From Candidatus Zixiibacteriota bacterium (lineage in GTDB: Bacteria > Zixibacteria > MSB-5A5 > GN15 > FEB-12), in the NCBI GenBank assembly GCA_018816665.1, contig JAHIVM010000486.1:1-10489 (forward strand): 10,489 nt of DNA, written 5' to 3'. Positions 1 through 7,457 of the stretch are shown here, in pieces (position 1 is the first letter of the stretch; every line of letters starts with the position of its first letter). The translations under genes were made by a program, and so were the position numbers. The notes under the pieces were generated by a model. That model was not told the DNA's origin and made no database searches. It saw only the letters and a list, made by a program, of their open reading frames with translations.

Positions 1-1263
1 CACCTCCACAAGGCCATGGGCCAGGTCTCCGAGGTTTTCGCCAAAAAAGAGAGCCTGGAGAGTCTGCCCGGCAAAATCGCGGTCGGCCACACCCGTTACA
101 GCACCACCGGAGCCTCCTCCCTGCTGAACATCCAGCCCTTCATTATCACCAACCGGCATCACTCGCTGGCGGTAGTGCATAACGGCAACCTGACCAACTC
201 GCTTGAGCTGAAAACGAATCTGGATTCCAAGGGATCGATATTCCAGACGACCTCGGATACAGAGATCATTCTCCACCTGGTAGCGGTATCAAAACACAAG
301 ACCAGACTGGACCGCATAAAAGACGCCCTGTCTAAAATCCGGGGCGCCTACTCGCTGTTGTTCCTGACCGAGGATTCAATCATTGCCGCCCGCGACCCGC
401 AGGGGTTCCGTCCGCTGGCTCTGGGAAGACTGGGCCGCGCCTGGGTGGTCGCCTCGGAGACCTGCGCTTTTGACATCATCGGCGCCAAATACATCCGCGA
501 TGTTGAGCCGGGCGAGATTCTCAAGATAGATGCCGACGGTCTTCATTCCACCAAGATGACAGGTAAAGCCAAACACGCTTTTTGTATCTTCGAGTACATT
601 TACTTCTCGCGACCGGACTCGCGCATTTTCGGCGAGAATGTCGACAAGGTCCGCCGTCGCCTGGGACGTCTTCTCGCCCGGGAACATCCCGTGTACGCCG
701 ATATCGTGATCAGTATCCCGGACTCGGCCAATACCGCCGCGCTGGGTTTTGCAGAGGAGTCGGGCATCCGGTTTGAGATCGGGCTGATTCGAAATCACTA
801 CGTCGGCCGGACCTTCATTGATCCCCAGCAGAATATCCGTGATCTGGATGTCAAAGTGAAATTTAACCCGGTCAAGGGCGTGCTGCAGGGTCGCCGCGTC
901 GTACTGGTGGATGACTCAATTGTCCGTGGCACCACCTCGAAAAAACTGGTCAAACTGATCCGTCAGGCGGGCGCCAAAGAAGTGCATTTCCGGGTGTCGT
1001 CTCCCCCGGTTATTTCGCCCTGTTTTTTCGGCATCGACATGCCTACCAAAGGCGAACTGGCGGCCACCAACTACTCGGTAGAGGAGTTGGAGAAGCACCT
1101 GGGTGTTGACTCGTTGCGGTACCTGTCGCTGAAGGGCATGCTGGCGATGCCGTCGCTGCCGGAGACGACTTTCTGTCATGGTTGCTTCTCAGGGAAGTAC
1201 CCGATCAAGGTCCCCGGCCAGAACCACAAGGACCGGCTCAATATCCTCACGCCCAGACGCTGA
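1..1263 (+). CDS. purF: Amidophosphoribosyltransferase (PurF), 3' part; N-terminus off window
   Basis: PurF catalyses the first committed step of de novo purine synthesis in the cytoplasm: glutamine and PRPP give 5-phosphoribosylamine. The frame is open from base 1 (HLHKA before the first Met at 16), so the true start and the catalytic N-terminal Cys lie upstream. The visible 420 residues, numbered from base 1, begin inside the Ntn glutaminase domain (GHTRYSTTG near 29-37, HNGNLTNS near 60-67, TSDTEI near 84-89). They continue into the phosphoribosyltransferase domain, with YFSRPDS near 201-207 and the PRPP loop VLVDDSIVRGTT near 301-312. Four cysteines (about 195, 341, 392 and 395, the last two as CHGC) match the 4Fe-4S ligands of the Bacillus-type enzyme, so this looks like an oxygen-sensitive Fe-S PurF. 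It ends at TGA 1261-1263 and converges on the nuo operon. No frameshift is seen. Identification is secure from the motifs; Fe-S binding is inferred from the cysteine pattern. Confidence 0.97.
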   Translation, partial: HLHKAMGQVSEVFAKKESLESLPGKIAVGHTRYSTTGASSLLNIQPFIITNRHHSLAVVHNGNLTNSLELKTNLDSKGSIFQTTSDTEIILHLVAVSKHKTRLDRIKDALSKIRGAYSLLFLTEDSIIAARDPQGFRPLALGRLGRAWVVASETCAFDIIGAKYIRDVEPGEILKIDADGLHSTKMTGKAKHAFCIFEYIYFSRPDSRIFGENVDKVRRRLGRLLAREHPVYADIVISIPDSANTAALGFAEESGIRFEIGLIRNHYVGRTFIDPQQNIRDLDVKVKFNPVKGVLQGRRVVLVDDSIVRGTTSKKLVKLIRQAGAKEVHFRVSSPPVISPCFFGIDMPTKGELAATNYSVEELEKHLGVDSLRYLSLKGMLAMPSLPETTFCHGCFSGKYPIKVPGQNHKDRLNILTPRR

Positions 1264-1286
1264 CGCCTGACCGGCACCACAAGCAA

Positions 1287-1306
1287 AAGGCCCCGTCCGG
1301 GGCCTT
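1287..1306. terminator. Probable bidirectional intrinsic terminator between purF and nuoN
   Basis: This is a perfect 8-bp stem, AAGGCCCC / GGGGCCTT, with a 4-nt loop (GTCC). It sits 23 bases after the purF stop and 29 bases beyond the nuoN stop in the opposite direction. On the minus-strand transcript the stem runs into TTTT followed by GC. On the plus strand the U run is short and broken (TTATTGTATT). It is placed to serve both converging transcripts; termination is likely stronger for the nuo transcript. The call is based on structure only. Confidence 0.8.
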
Positions 1307-1335
1307 ATTGTATTCACTCAGTCTCAGGAACGGTA

Positions 1336-2787
1336 TCAGGGCATGCCAAAGATGGCGGCCTGCGAAAGCTGCAGCAATTGCTGTGGGAACAACCCCAATC
1401 CCAGAGTGCCGACAGCGGTGATAACCAGGGCTATGATGATGGTCGGACTGAGCACGGCCGGTACCGGGGTGCCCTCGGCCTCATCGAAGAACGACGTTTT
1501 GATCACTCGCAGATAATAGTATACCGACACAAACGAGTTCATGACGCCAATCACCGTCAACCAGACAAACCCGCTTTGCATGGCCGCCGAAAAGATGTAG
1601 AACTTGCCGATGAAACCGACAGTCGGCGGAAAACCGGACAGCGCAAACATGAACAATGCCAGGGTCGCGGTGAGATACGGGTTCGTTTTGGACAGACCCC
1701 GCAGTTCGTTGAACTCTGATTTGCATCCGGAGCGGGTCTCAAGCAACGTGACGACACCAAAGCCGCCCAGGTTGAACATGGTATACGCCACCAGGTAAAA
1801 TATCGCGGCGGCGACGGCATCGGCCCCGCCCACAACCAGCGCCACCAGGATATAACCGGCGTGCGAAATCGATGAGTACGCGAGCATCCGTTTGACATTG
1901 TCCTGGCGCAGGGCAAGCAGGTTACCGACGGTCATGGTGAGTACCGCCAGCACCCAGAAGACATCAGAGAGGATAGTAACCTCGCTGAATCCATATACGA
2001 ATACTCTCAGGAGGGCGGCAAAACCGGCAGCTTTCGGAGCCACGGAGAAAAAGGCCGTCACCGGCGTCGGTGCGCCCTGGTAGACATCCGGGACCCAGGT
2101 ATGGAACGGCACGGTGCCGACCTTGAAGCCGAAACCGATCAGGATCAACGCAACTCCGGCGTACAGATACACCGGGAAACTGTTGGCGATATAACTGAAG
2201 TCGGTGACGATGCTGCGCAGGTTAGTCGTTCCCGAAGCGCCGAAGATGAAGGCGATTCCCAGGAGCAGGAAGGCGGTCGAAAACGCCCCCATAAAGAAAT
2301 ACTTGATACCTGCCTCGTTGGACTCCAGGGACCGTCGATACATACCCGCCATCACGTACAACGGAACGGACATGATTTCGAGACCCAGAAACAGTACAAT
2401 CAGGTCGGAGCTGTTGGCCATGACCATCATGCCGAGAGTCGACACCAGCATCAGGGCGTAGTATTCCCCCCGATGCAGACCCTTGACCCGGAGGTAGCGA
2501 TGCCCCAGGAACACGACGATAATCGAGGCGACAATAAAAATGGCTTTGAACACGATACCGAAGTTGTCACAGGTGACCATGTCCGCGAAACCGGAACCCT
2601 GATGTCCCCACTGGCGCGTGGTGAACCACAGGGCCAGGACATATCCCACCAGGGTGACGGTCGAGGACCAGGATGAGACCTTTTTCGAACAGGCCAGCAT
2701 CATGACCACAAATGAGGTCACCAGCACCGTGATCTCCGGGACAATCAGCCCGAAATCAATCGACAAAGCCGAAACGTAATCTATCAT
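1336..2787 (-). CDS. nuoN: NADH-quinone oxidoreductase subunit N (NuoN)
   Basis: NuoN is one of the three antiporter-like proton-pumping subunits of the complex I membrane arm. The 483 residues match the usual family length and are almost entirely hydrophobic, with about 14 membrane segments expected. Key charged residues are present: Glu137 in LGLEIMSVP, Lys222 in FGFKVGTVPFHTW, the PDVYQGAPTPVT segment (about 233-244), and Lys252 in SVAPKAAG. These correspond to the conserved Glu and Lys positions of the proton path in NuoL/M/N proteins. The ATG at 2785-2787 is preceded by only a modest GGAA (2794-2797, six bases away), which begins immediately after the hairpin at 2798-2813. It is the last gene of the operon, ending at TGA 1336-1338 just before the shared terminator hairpin. 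No broken frame or missing key residue is seen. Confidence 0.97.
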   Translation of the reverse strand: MIDYVSALSIDFGLIVPEITVLVTSFVVMMLACSKKVSSWSSTVTLVGYVLALWFTTRQWGHQGSGFADMVTCDNFGIVFKAIFIVASIIVVFLGHRYLRVKGLHRGEYYALMLVSTLGMMVMANSSDLIVLFLGLEIMSVPLYVMAGMYRRSLESNEAGIKYFFMGAFSTAFLLLGIAFIFGASGTTNLRSIVTDFSYIANSFPVYLYAGVALILIGFGFKVGTVPFHTWVPDVYQGAPTPVTAFFSVAPKAAGFAALLRVFVYGFSEVTILSDVFWVLAVLTMTVGNLLALRQDNVKRMLAYSSISHAGYILVALVVGGADAVAAAIFYLVAYTMFNLGGFGVVTLLETRSGCKSEFNELRGLSKTNPYLTATLALFMFALSGFPPTVGFIGKFYIFSAAMQSGFVWLTVIGVMNSFVSVYYYLRVIKTSFFDEAEGTPVPAVLSPTIIIALVITAVGTLGLGLFPQQLLQLSQAAIFGMP

Positions 2788-2793
2788 ACCAAA

Positions 2794-2797
2794 TTCC
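2794..2797 (-). promoter_or_regulatory. Weak ribosome-binding site of nuoN, abutting the SECIS-like hairpin
   Basis: On the mRNA, GGAA lies six bases upstream of the nuoN AUG and directly follows the last paired base of the hairpin at 2798-2813. It is the only purine-rich candidate within 15 bases of the start. Its position means that the folded hairpin, a bound elongation factor or a terminating upstream ribosome could affect nuoN initiation. That effect is inferred, not shown. Confidence 0.5.
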
Positions 2798-2813
2798 AGC
2801 GACGACCGTCGCT
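2798..2813 (-). promoter_or_regulatory. Bacterial SECIS-like hairpin for selenocysteine insertion at UGA 2827-2829
   Basis: On the minus-strand mRNA, AGCGAC pairs perfectly with GUCGCU around a GGUC loop. The loop begins after 19 nucleotides counted from the UGA. Bacterial SECIS elements are known as short stem-loops just downstream of the recoded UGA, with a small apical loop that has G in its first bases, bound by SelB. From memory, the E. coli fdhF element also presents GGUC about 18 nucleotides after its UGA. No U-tract follows, so it is not an intrinsic terminator. Here the hairpin lies outside the coding sequence, after the UAA at 2818-2820, as expected when Sec is the third-last residue. 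Function is inferred from spacing, loop and coding context. Confidence 0.75.
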
Positions 2814-2817
2814 CCAG

Positions 2818-3039
2818 TTAAATGCCTCAACCTCCGCCGAAGCCAACGGCCACCTTGCCGTTGTCGACAATAATGGGAACGATGTTTTTCCCATCGGAGA
2901 GTTCGCTCACCTTCTCCTTCGCGCCCGGAGTATTGTGAACATCTATCTCGTCAAACGTAATACCCTGGTCGGTGTAGTGCTTTTTGGCGGCCGCGCAGTA
3001 CGGGCAACCAACCTTGGTGTAAATAGTCACGTCACTCAT
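2818..3039 (-). CDS. Glutaredoxin-like Uxx-star selenoprotein, in-frame UGA read as Sec71
   Basis: This is a small thioredoxin-fold protein, likely cytoplasmic with no signal peptide. The N-terminal strand VTIYTKVGCPYC carries the redox motif CPYC (Cys12, Cys15). The Grx-type segment FDEIDVH (about 29-35) follows, then the cis-Pro region NIVPIIV (about 52-58), then GKVAVGFGGG. Read conventionally, it stops at UGA 2827-2829 after 70 residues. In frame, only GGC and AUU follow before UAA, so recoding gives 73 residues ending G-G-G-U-G-I. This is the U-x-x-stop tail of a known glutaredoxin-like selenoprotein family, and a SECIS-like hairpin lies at the right distance. Sec71 could pair with the CPYC cysteines in thiol or selenenylsulfide chemistry (inference). 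The start ATG overlaps the nuoM stop (ATGA), with AGGGG seven bases upstream. The physiological substrate is unknown; the context suggests a link to complex I or its redox state. The Grx-fold call is firm and the Sec call is probable. Confidence 0.82.
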
Positions 3040-4628
3040 CGATTCGCCCCTGTGTTATCGGTGAGAGTTTTTTCCAAAACCTCGCCTGTTTCGCCGTATA
3101 CCGGGACAGGCTCAAGTTCAAACTTCTCGTTCAACTGCACGGTACTGGCCCGGCTGACCTGGGAGAGAACCACTTTTACGGCCGGTTCGATCCGTCGCAG
3201 GAACGGTTTGGGATAGATGCCGATCCAGAAGATCAGAATCACCAGCGGAATCAGAACCAGTTTCTCGCGGCCGGTGAGGTCGGTGAGTTTTTTGTTCTCC
3301 TCGTGAGTCACCCTGCCGAAAATGACCCGCTGGTACATCCACAGCATGTAACAGGCGGCCAGGATGACGCCCGATGCCGCCACCACACCGTATATGTAAT
3401 TGGCCTTAAACGCACCCAGCAGGATCAGGAACTCACCCACAAACCCGTTGGTGAACGGCAGGCCTATCGACGACAACGTCACAATCATGAAAAACGCGGA
3501 AAACACCGGCATGACTTTGGCAATGCCGCCGAAGTCGGCAATCATCCGCGTATGCCGTCGCTCGTAAATCATGCCAACAATAAGGAACAGCGCGCCCGTG
3601 GACACGCCGTGATTGATCATCTGCAGCACTGCTCCCTGCATACCCTGCATGTTCAACGCGAACAGGCCCAGCATCACAAAACCCATATGGGATACCGAGG
3701 AAAACGCCACCAGTGACTTGATATCTTTCTGAACCATCGATACCAGGGCGCCGTAGATAATGGCGATAATCGCCAGCACACATATCCAGGGCATATAAGT
3801 AATGGTAGCATCCGGGAACAACGGCAGACAGATACGGATAAAACCGTACGTACCCATCTTGAGCAGCACGCCGGCCAGGATCACGGAGCCCGCGGTCGGG
3901 GCCTGCACGTGCGCATCGGGCAACCAGGTATGCAACGGCCAGAGCGGTACCTTGATCGCAAAGGCCAGGGCAAAGGCGCCAAACAGCCAGAGCTGCGCCT
4001 GGTTGGCAATAGGCATTCCCATGATCTTCAGCAGGTCAAAGGTGTACTCGCCCGAGAATGCCTGGTATTGGAAGTAGATGTACAACAGCGCTACCAGCAT
4101 CAGCAGCGAACCAAACATCGTAAACAACACGAATTTGATAGCCGCGTACACGCGGCGCGGGCCACCCCAGACGCCGATCAGGAAATACATCGGAACCAGC
4201 ATCACTTCCCAGAACACGTAAAACAAAAACAGGTCCAGGGCACAAAACACACCCAGCATACCGGTCGACAGCAGGAGCATGGAGACAAAGTACCCTTTGA
4301 CGCCCTTCGTGACCGAATTCCAGGATGAGATAATGCAGAGGACTGTCAGGATCGTGGTCAGGACCAGCAAAAGCAGCGAGATACCGTCGATCCCCAGATG
4401 GTAGTTGATACCCAGCGATGTCACCCAGGAGTAGTTGACCTCAAACTGCATACCCGTTGCAACTTCATCAAACCAGGAATACACGGCGAACGAGAGGATC
4501 ATTGTTATGATCGAAACAATGAGGCTCACGCCCTTAATGGTGGAGTGCTGATTCGACGGCACCAGGGCTACCAGTATCGCGCCCAGCAGCGGGAAAAAGA
4601 TCAGTAATGAGAGTATCAGACTTTCCAT
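3036..4628 (-). CDS. nuoM: NADH-quinone oxidoreductase subunit M (NuoM)
   Basis: NuoM is the middle antiporter-like proton-translocating subunit of the complex I membrane arm. The 530 residues include Glu141 in FWEVMLVPMYFLIG, Lys226 in AIKVPLWPLHTWLPDAH, the HVQAPTAGS segment (240-248) and Lys257 in LLKMGTYG, all conserved family positions. About 14 membrane segments are expected. The hydrophilic stretch after the last helix is about 50 residues (from about 480 to 530), acidic and polar, and somewhat longer than I expect for NuoM. The ATG at 4626-4628 follows the nuoL TAG by three bases, with GGATAGG just upstream as a ribosome-binding site inside the end of nuoL. The stop codon at 3036-3038 overlaps the start of the glutaredoxin-like gene by four bases, so translation of the two is probably coupled. 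Confidence 0.97.
   Translation of the reverse strand: MESLILSLLIFFPLLGAILVALVPSNQHSTIKGVSLIVSIITMILSFAVYSWFDEVATGMQFEVNYSWVTSLGINYHLGIDGISLLLLVLTTILTVLCIISSWNSVTKGVKGYFVSMLLLSTGMLGVFCALDLFLFYVFWEVMLVPMYFLIGVWGGPRRVYAAIKFVLFTMFGSLLMLVALLYIYFQYQAFSGEYTFDLLKIMGMPIANQAQLWLFGAFALAFAIKVPLWPLHTWLPDAHVQAPTAGSVILAGVLLKMGTYGFIRICLPLFPDATITYMPWICVLAIIAIIYGALVSMVQKDIKSLVAFSSVSHMGFVMLGLFALNMQGMQGAVLQMINHGVSTGALFLIVGMIYERRHTRMIADFGGIAKVMPVFSAFFMIVTLSSIGLPFTNGFVGEFLILLGAFKANYIYGVVAASGVILAACYMLWMYQRVIFGRVTHEENKKLTDLTGREKLVLIPLVILIFWIGIYPKPFLRRIEPAVKVVLSQVSRASTVQLNEKFELEPVPVYGETGEVLEKTLTDNTGANR
3047..3051 (-). promoter_or_regulatory. Ribosome-binding site of the glutaredoxin-like gene
   Basis: AGGGG on the mRNA lies seven bases before the ATG at 3037-3039, within the last codons of nuoM. 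It supports this start and independent plus coupled translation of the small gene across the four-base overlap with nuoM. Confidence 0.65.
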
Positions 4629-4631
4629 TGC

Positions 4632-6566
4632 CTATCCAAACACAAAGTATGCGACCAGCACCACCACACCGGCGGCGAAAATGGTAGCGTAATTGCGGAG
4701 TCGACCGGACTGACTGTGGCGCAGCGTATCGGAGATATCTCCCCCGAGCCGGGCCATGCCGTTAATACACCCGTCAATAACGATCACATCGATGATCTTC
4801 CACAGGAAGACCGAGAAATACACCGTGGGACGAACCACCAGGGCACCGTACACTTCATCTACATAATACTTGTTTACCAGCAGTGTACGCAGGCCGGAGA
4901 GTTTCTCAGCCAGCGAGGTGGTGGCCTTGAGATTCTTGCGGTAGAAGTAGTACGCCAGGAAAATGCAGACCGCCACCAGCGCGACCGACAATCCCATCAG
5001 CAGCCACTCCATTGAGGCGTCTCCGCCACCCGAGGCAAGGGCGTGCGACACCGGTTCGTGAGCGCCTGCCATTACCGGACCCAGCCACTCTTCGAAGTAA
5101 TTCGTGACGCCAAAAATATGCGGCATGCCGACCAAACCGCCGACCAAAGACAACACGGCCAGCACCATCAGCGGCACAGTCATCGATTTCGGTGACTCAT
5201 GCAGGTGGTGTTTGGCCTCGTCACTCATCCGCTCATTGCCGTAAAACGTCAGGTATATCAAACGGAACATATAAAAAGCCGTCAGTCCGGCGGTTGCCAC
5301 ACCAATGACCCAGAAGATCACATGGCCGTGATCGGACGAAAACGCTTTCCAGAGGATTTCATCCTTGGAGAAGAACCCCGAGAAACCGGGGATTCCTGAA
5401 ATAGCCAGAGTAGCGACAAACATGGTCATGAACGTGATCGGCAGGTGTTTTTTCAGGCCACCCATGTTGCGCATGTCCTGTTCGTCGGACATCGCATGGA
5501 TTACCGATCCCGCGCCGAGGAACAGCAAAGCTTTGAAAAACGCATGCGTCATAAGATGGAAAATGCCGGCCGAAAACGCCGCCACCCCACAGGCCAGGAA
5601 CATATAGCCGAGCTGGCTGACTGTTGAGTACGCCAGCACCCGCTTGATATCGTTTTGCGCCAGACCGATAGTTGCTGCAAACAGGGCCGTACAGGCGCCG
5701 ATGATTGCTATCACCATAAGAGCGTCGGGCGCCAGCACAAACAGGCTGCTGGACCGGGCGATCATATACACCCCGGCGGTTACCATCGTGGCCGCATGGA
5801 TCAGCGCCGACACCGGCGTGGGGCCTTCCATAGCATCGGGCAACCACACGTACAGGGGGATCTGGGCCGACTTACCGGTGGCACCCAGGAACAACATCAG
5901 ACAGGCGGTCGTGATCAACGCCCCTCCGGCCGCAAAAACCAGTGGCGCCTGTTTCATGACGACATCAAATTCCAACGACCCAACATTCCAGAATATGATA
6001 AACAAGCCGATCAGGAAACCGAAGTCACCGATACGGTTCACAATGAACGCTTTTTTGCCGGCGTCGGACGCCGACTTCTTGTGGTACCAGAAACCGATGA
6101 GCAGATACGAGCACAGGCCTACCCCCTCCCAGCCCACAAACATAAGCAGGTAGTTGTCGGCCAGAACCAGCGTCAGCATGGCAAAGGTAAACAGGTTCAG
6201 GTATGCGAAAAAGCGACCGTAGCCGGGGTCATGGGCCATATATCCGACCGAGTACACATGAATCAGGAAACCAACTCCGGTTACCACCAGAATCATGACC
6301 GCCGACAGAGGATCAAGCAGGAAGCCGATATTGACACTAAAATCACCGGAGGAGATCCACGGCAACAGCGTTTGCTCGATCACCCGGGAATCCACCGGCA
6401 GGCTTTTGAGTTCAACAAACAGCATGACGGAGAGGATCAGCGACAGGGCCACTGAACCGCAGGCGATGATGGTGATCACCGGCCTGGGCAACCGCCCCAG
6501 CAGGAGCCCGTTGATAAGAAACCCTATCAGGGGCAACAAGGGGATAAGAAACAGGTACTCCGACAT
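4632..6566 (-). CDS. nuoL: NADH-quinone oxidoreductase subunit L (NuoL)
   Basis: NuoL is the distal antiporter-like subunit of the membrane arm, with the long lateral helix that runs along the pump modules. The 644 residues are typical. Conserved proton-path residues are present: Glu147 in FVGWEGVGLCSYLLIGFWY, Asp181 in NRIGDFGF, Lys232 in GKSAQIPLYVWLPDAMEGPTP, and His257 in SALIHAATMV. The C-terminal region has the NKYYVDEVY motif (about 563-571) and ends with a last membrane helix, LRNYATIFAAGVVVLVAYF, as expected for the anchor of the lateral helix. The start at 6564-6566 is supported by AGGAAG at 6570-6575, just upstream. It lies 11 bases after the nuoK stop and three bases before nuoM. 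Its frame is intact. Confidence 0.98.
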   Translation of the reverse strand: MSEYLFLIPLLPLIGFLINGLLLGRLPRPVITIIACGSVALSLILSVMLFVELKSLPVDSRVIEQTLLPWISSGDFSVNIGFLLDPLSAVMILVVTGVGFLIHVYSVGYMAHDPGYGRFFAYLNLFTFAMLTLVLADNYLLMFVGWEGVGLCSYLLIGFWYHKKSASDAGKKAFIVNRIGDFGFLIGLFIIFWNVGSLEFDVVMKQAPLVFAAGGALITTACLMLFLGATGKSAQIPLYVWLPDAMEGPTPVSALIHAATMVTAGVYMIARSSSLFVLAPDALMVIAIIGACTALFAATIGLAQNDIKRVLAYSTVSQLGYMFLACGVAAFSAGIFHLMTHAFFKALLFLGAGSVIHAMSDEQDMRNMGGLKKHLPITFMTMFVATLAISGIPGFSGFFSKDEILWKAFSSDHGHVIFWVIGVATAGLTAFYMFRLIYLTFYGNERMSDEAKHHLHESPKSMTVPLMVLAVLSLVGGLVGMPHIFGVTNYFEEWLGPVMAGAHEPVSHALASGGGDASMEWLLMGLSVALVAVCIFLAYYFYRKNLKATTSLAEKLSGLRTLLVNKYYVDEVYGALVVRPTVYFSVFLWKIIDVIVIDGCINGMARLGGDISDTLRHSQSGRLRNYATIFAAGVVVLVAYFVFG

Positions 6567-6577
6567 TTACTTCCTAC

Positions 6578-6880
6578 CTACCATTTCAGAATACTGTAGC
6601 GATCTATATTGATTGTCTCGCGGTTTCGGAATATCGTAATAATCATGGCCAGTCCTACTGCGGCCTCCGCGGCCGCCACGGTAAGGACCAGGAACACAAT
6701 CACGTGACCGTCAACCACATTCAGCGCCCGAGAGAAGGCCACCATGGCCAGGTTGGCCGCATTGAGCATCAACTCGATACACATAAACAGGACGATCATA
6801 TTGCGCGATGTCAGAACGCCGATGGCTCCTATGCCAAACAGCACCACCGCCAGAATCAGGTATGCAGAAACCGGTACCAT
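6578..6880 (-). CDS. nuoK: NADH-quinone oxidoreductase subunit K (NuoK)
   Basis: NuoK is a small three-helix membrane subunit of complex I that forms part of the proton channel at the base of the membrane arm. The 100 residues match the family length. Glu36 (FMCIELMLNAANL) and Glu72 (TVAAAEAAVGLAM) sit at the same positions as the two conserved membrane glutamates of E. coli NuoK. The segment RNMIVLFMCIE and the ending RNRETINIDRYSILKW are typical. The ATG at 6878-6880 is a single base after the nuoJ stop, so translation is very probably coupled. Confidence 0.97.
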   Translation of the reverse strand: MVPVSAYLILAVVLFGIGAIGVLTSRNMIVLFMCIELMLNAANLAMVAFSRALNVVDGHVIVFLVLTVAAAEAAVGLAMIITIFRNRETINIDRYSILKW

Positions 6881-6881
6881 A

Positions 6882-7457
6882 TCAACTCACCTGCTTTTTT
6901 GCGGGGCGGTCGGAACCTGAATCGTCCGACACCTGGGCGTTGTTCTCTTTCTTGGCAATCACGACCGCACCAACCACCGCGATCAGCATGAGAATGCCTG
7001 TCAGTTCCAGCGGGTACACATAGGTCGTGAACATCTGGGTCGACACCGCCTTGACGGATCCGAAATCCTCGACCGGGAATCCCAGCACGCCGGTTGCCTT
7101 CGACGGCATCCGGGCGGCTTTGACAATCACGATCAATTCCACCGACAGCAGAATACCGAAGGCGTACTTGGTGAACCGTCCCAGGGCCGGCGGCGGCGGA
7201 CCGAGATCATCGGAAGACCGGAGGTTGAGCAACATGATGACGAACAGGAACAACACCATGATCGCCCCGGCATACACAACGATAAGAATCGAGCCGAGGA
7301 ACAGCCCGCCGAGCTGGACATACAGAATCGCCTGCGCTACCAGTGACAGAATCAGGTACAGCGCCGAGGCAATAGGGTTTTTCTGCGCGATCATCATGGT
7401 CGCGCCGAATACAGCCACGACGGCGGCAGCAAAGAAAATGACGGTATCAAGATTCAT
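6882..7457 (-). CDS. nuoJ: NADH-quinone oxidoreductase subunit J (NuoJ)
   Basis: NuoJ is a five-helix membrane subunit of complex I next to NuoK and NuoA. The 191 residues contain the hallmark helix YAGAIMVLFLFVIMLLN (62-78), which includes the pi-bulge tyrosine region of the family. A proline-rich cytoplasmic loop (LGPPPP, about 85-90) follows, then two further membrane segments (about 97-113 and 149-168) and a charged tail of about 22 residues (KKENNAQVSDDSGSDRPAKK). The ATG overlaps the nuoI stop by one base (TAATG), a classic coupled junction. It is an ordinary family member with no missing parts. Confidence 0.96.
   Translation of the reverse strand: MNLDTVIFFAAAVVAVFGATMMIAQKNPIASALYLILSLVAQAILYVQLGGLFLGSILIVVYAGAIMVLFLFVIMLLNLRSSDDLGPPPPALGRFTKYAFGILLSVELIVIVKAARMPSKATGVLGFPVEDFGSVKAVSTQMFTTYVYPLELTGILMLIAVVGAVVIAKKENNAQVSDDSGSDRPAKKQVS

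Noticed and set aside
1264..1335. A small gene or promoter in the purF-nuoN gap
   Set aside because: The gap is 72 bases between converging genes, and the only structure in it is the terminator hairpin.
2101..2676. Plus-strand open frame opposite nuoN (191 codons)
   Set aside because: The composition is extremely polar and typical of the antisense of a membrane-protein gene. No ribosome-binding site or domain was recognised.
2798..2813. The hairpin as an intrinsic terminator or attenuator between the glutaredoxin-like gene and nuoN
   Set aside because: No U-tract follows the stem on the minus-strand mRNA, and nuoN immediately downstream needs the transcript to continue. Loop sequence and distance from the UGA fit a SECIS better.
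2827..2829. TGA as the genuine end of a truncated glutaredoxin pseudogene
   Set aside because: The reading frame is otherwise intact, with CPYC, the cis-Pro region and a good ribosome-binding site. The two-codon extension to TAA plus the SECIS-like hairpin fits recoding better than decay.
5655..6455. Long plus-strand open frame opposite nuoL (266 codons)
   Set aside because: Its translation is rich in Gln, His, Arg and Asp with no recognisable domain, and it lies wholly antisense to a clear nuoL. It is a shadow of the codon bias of the real gene.
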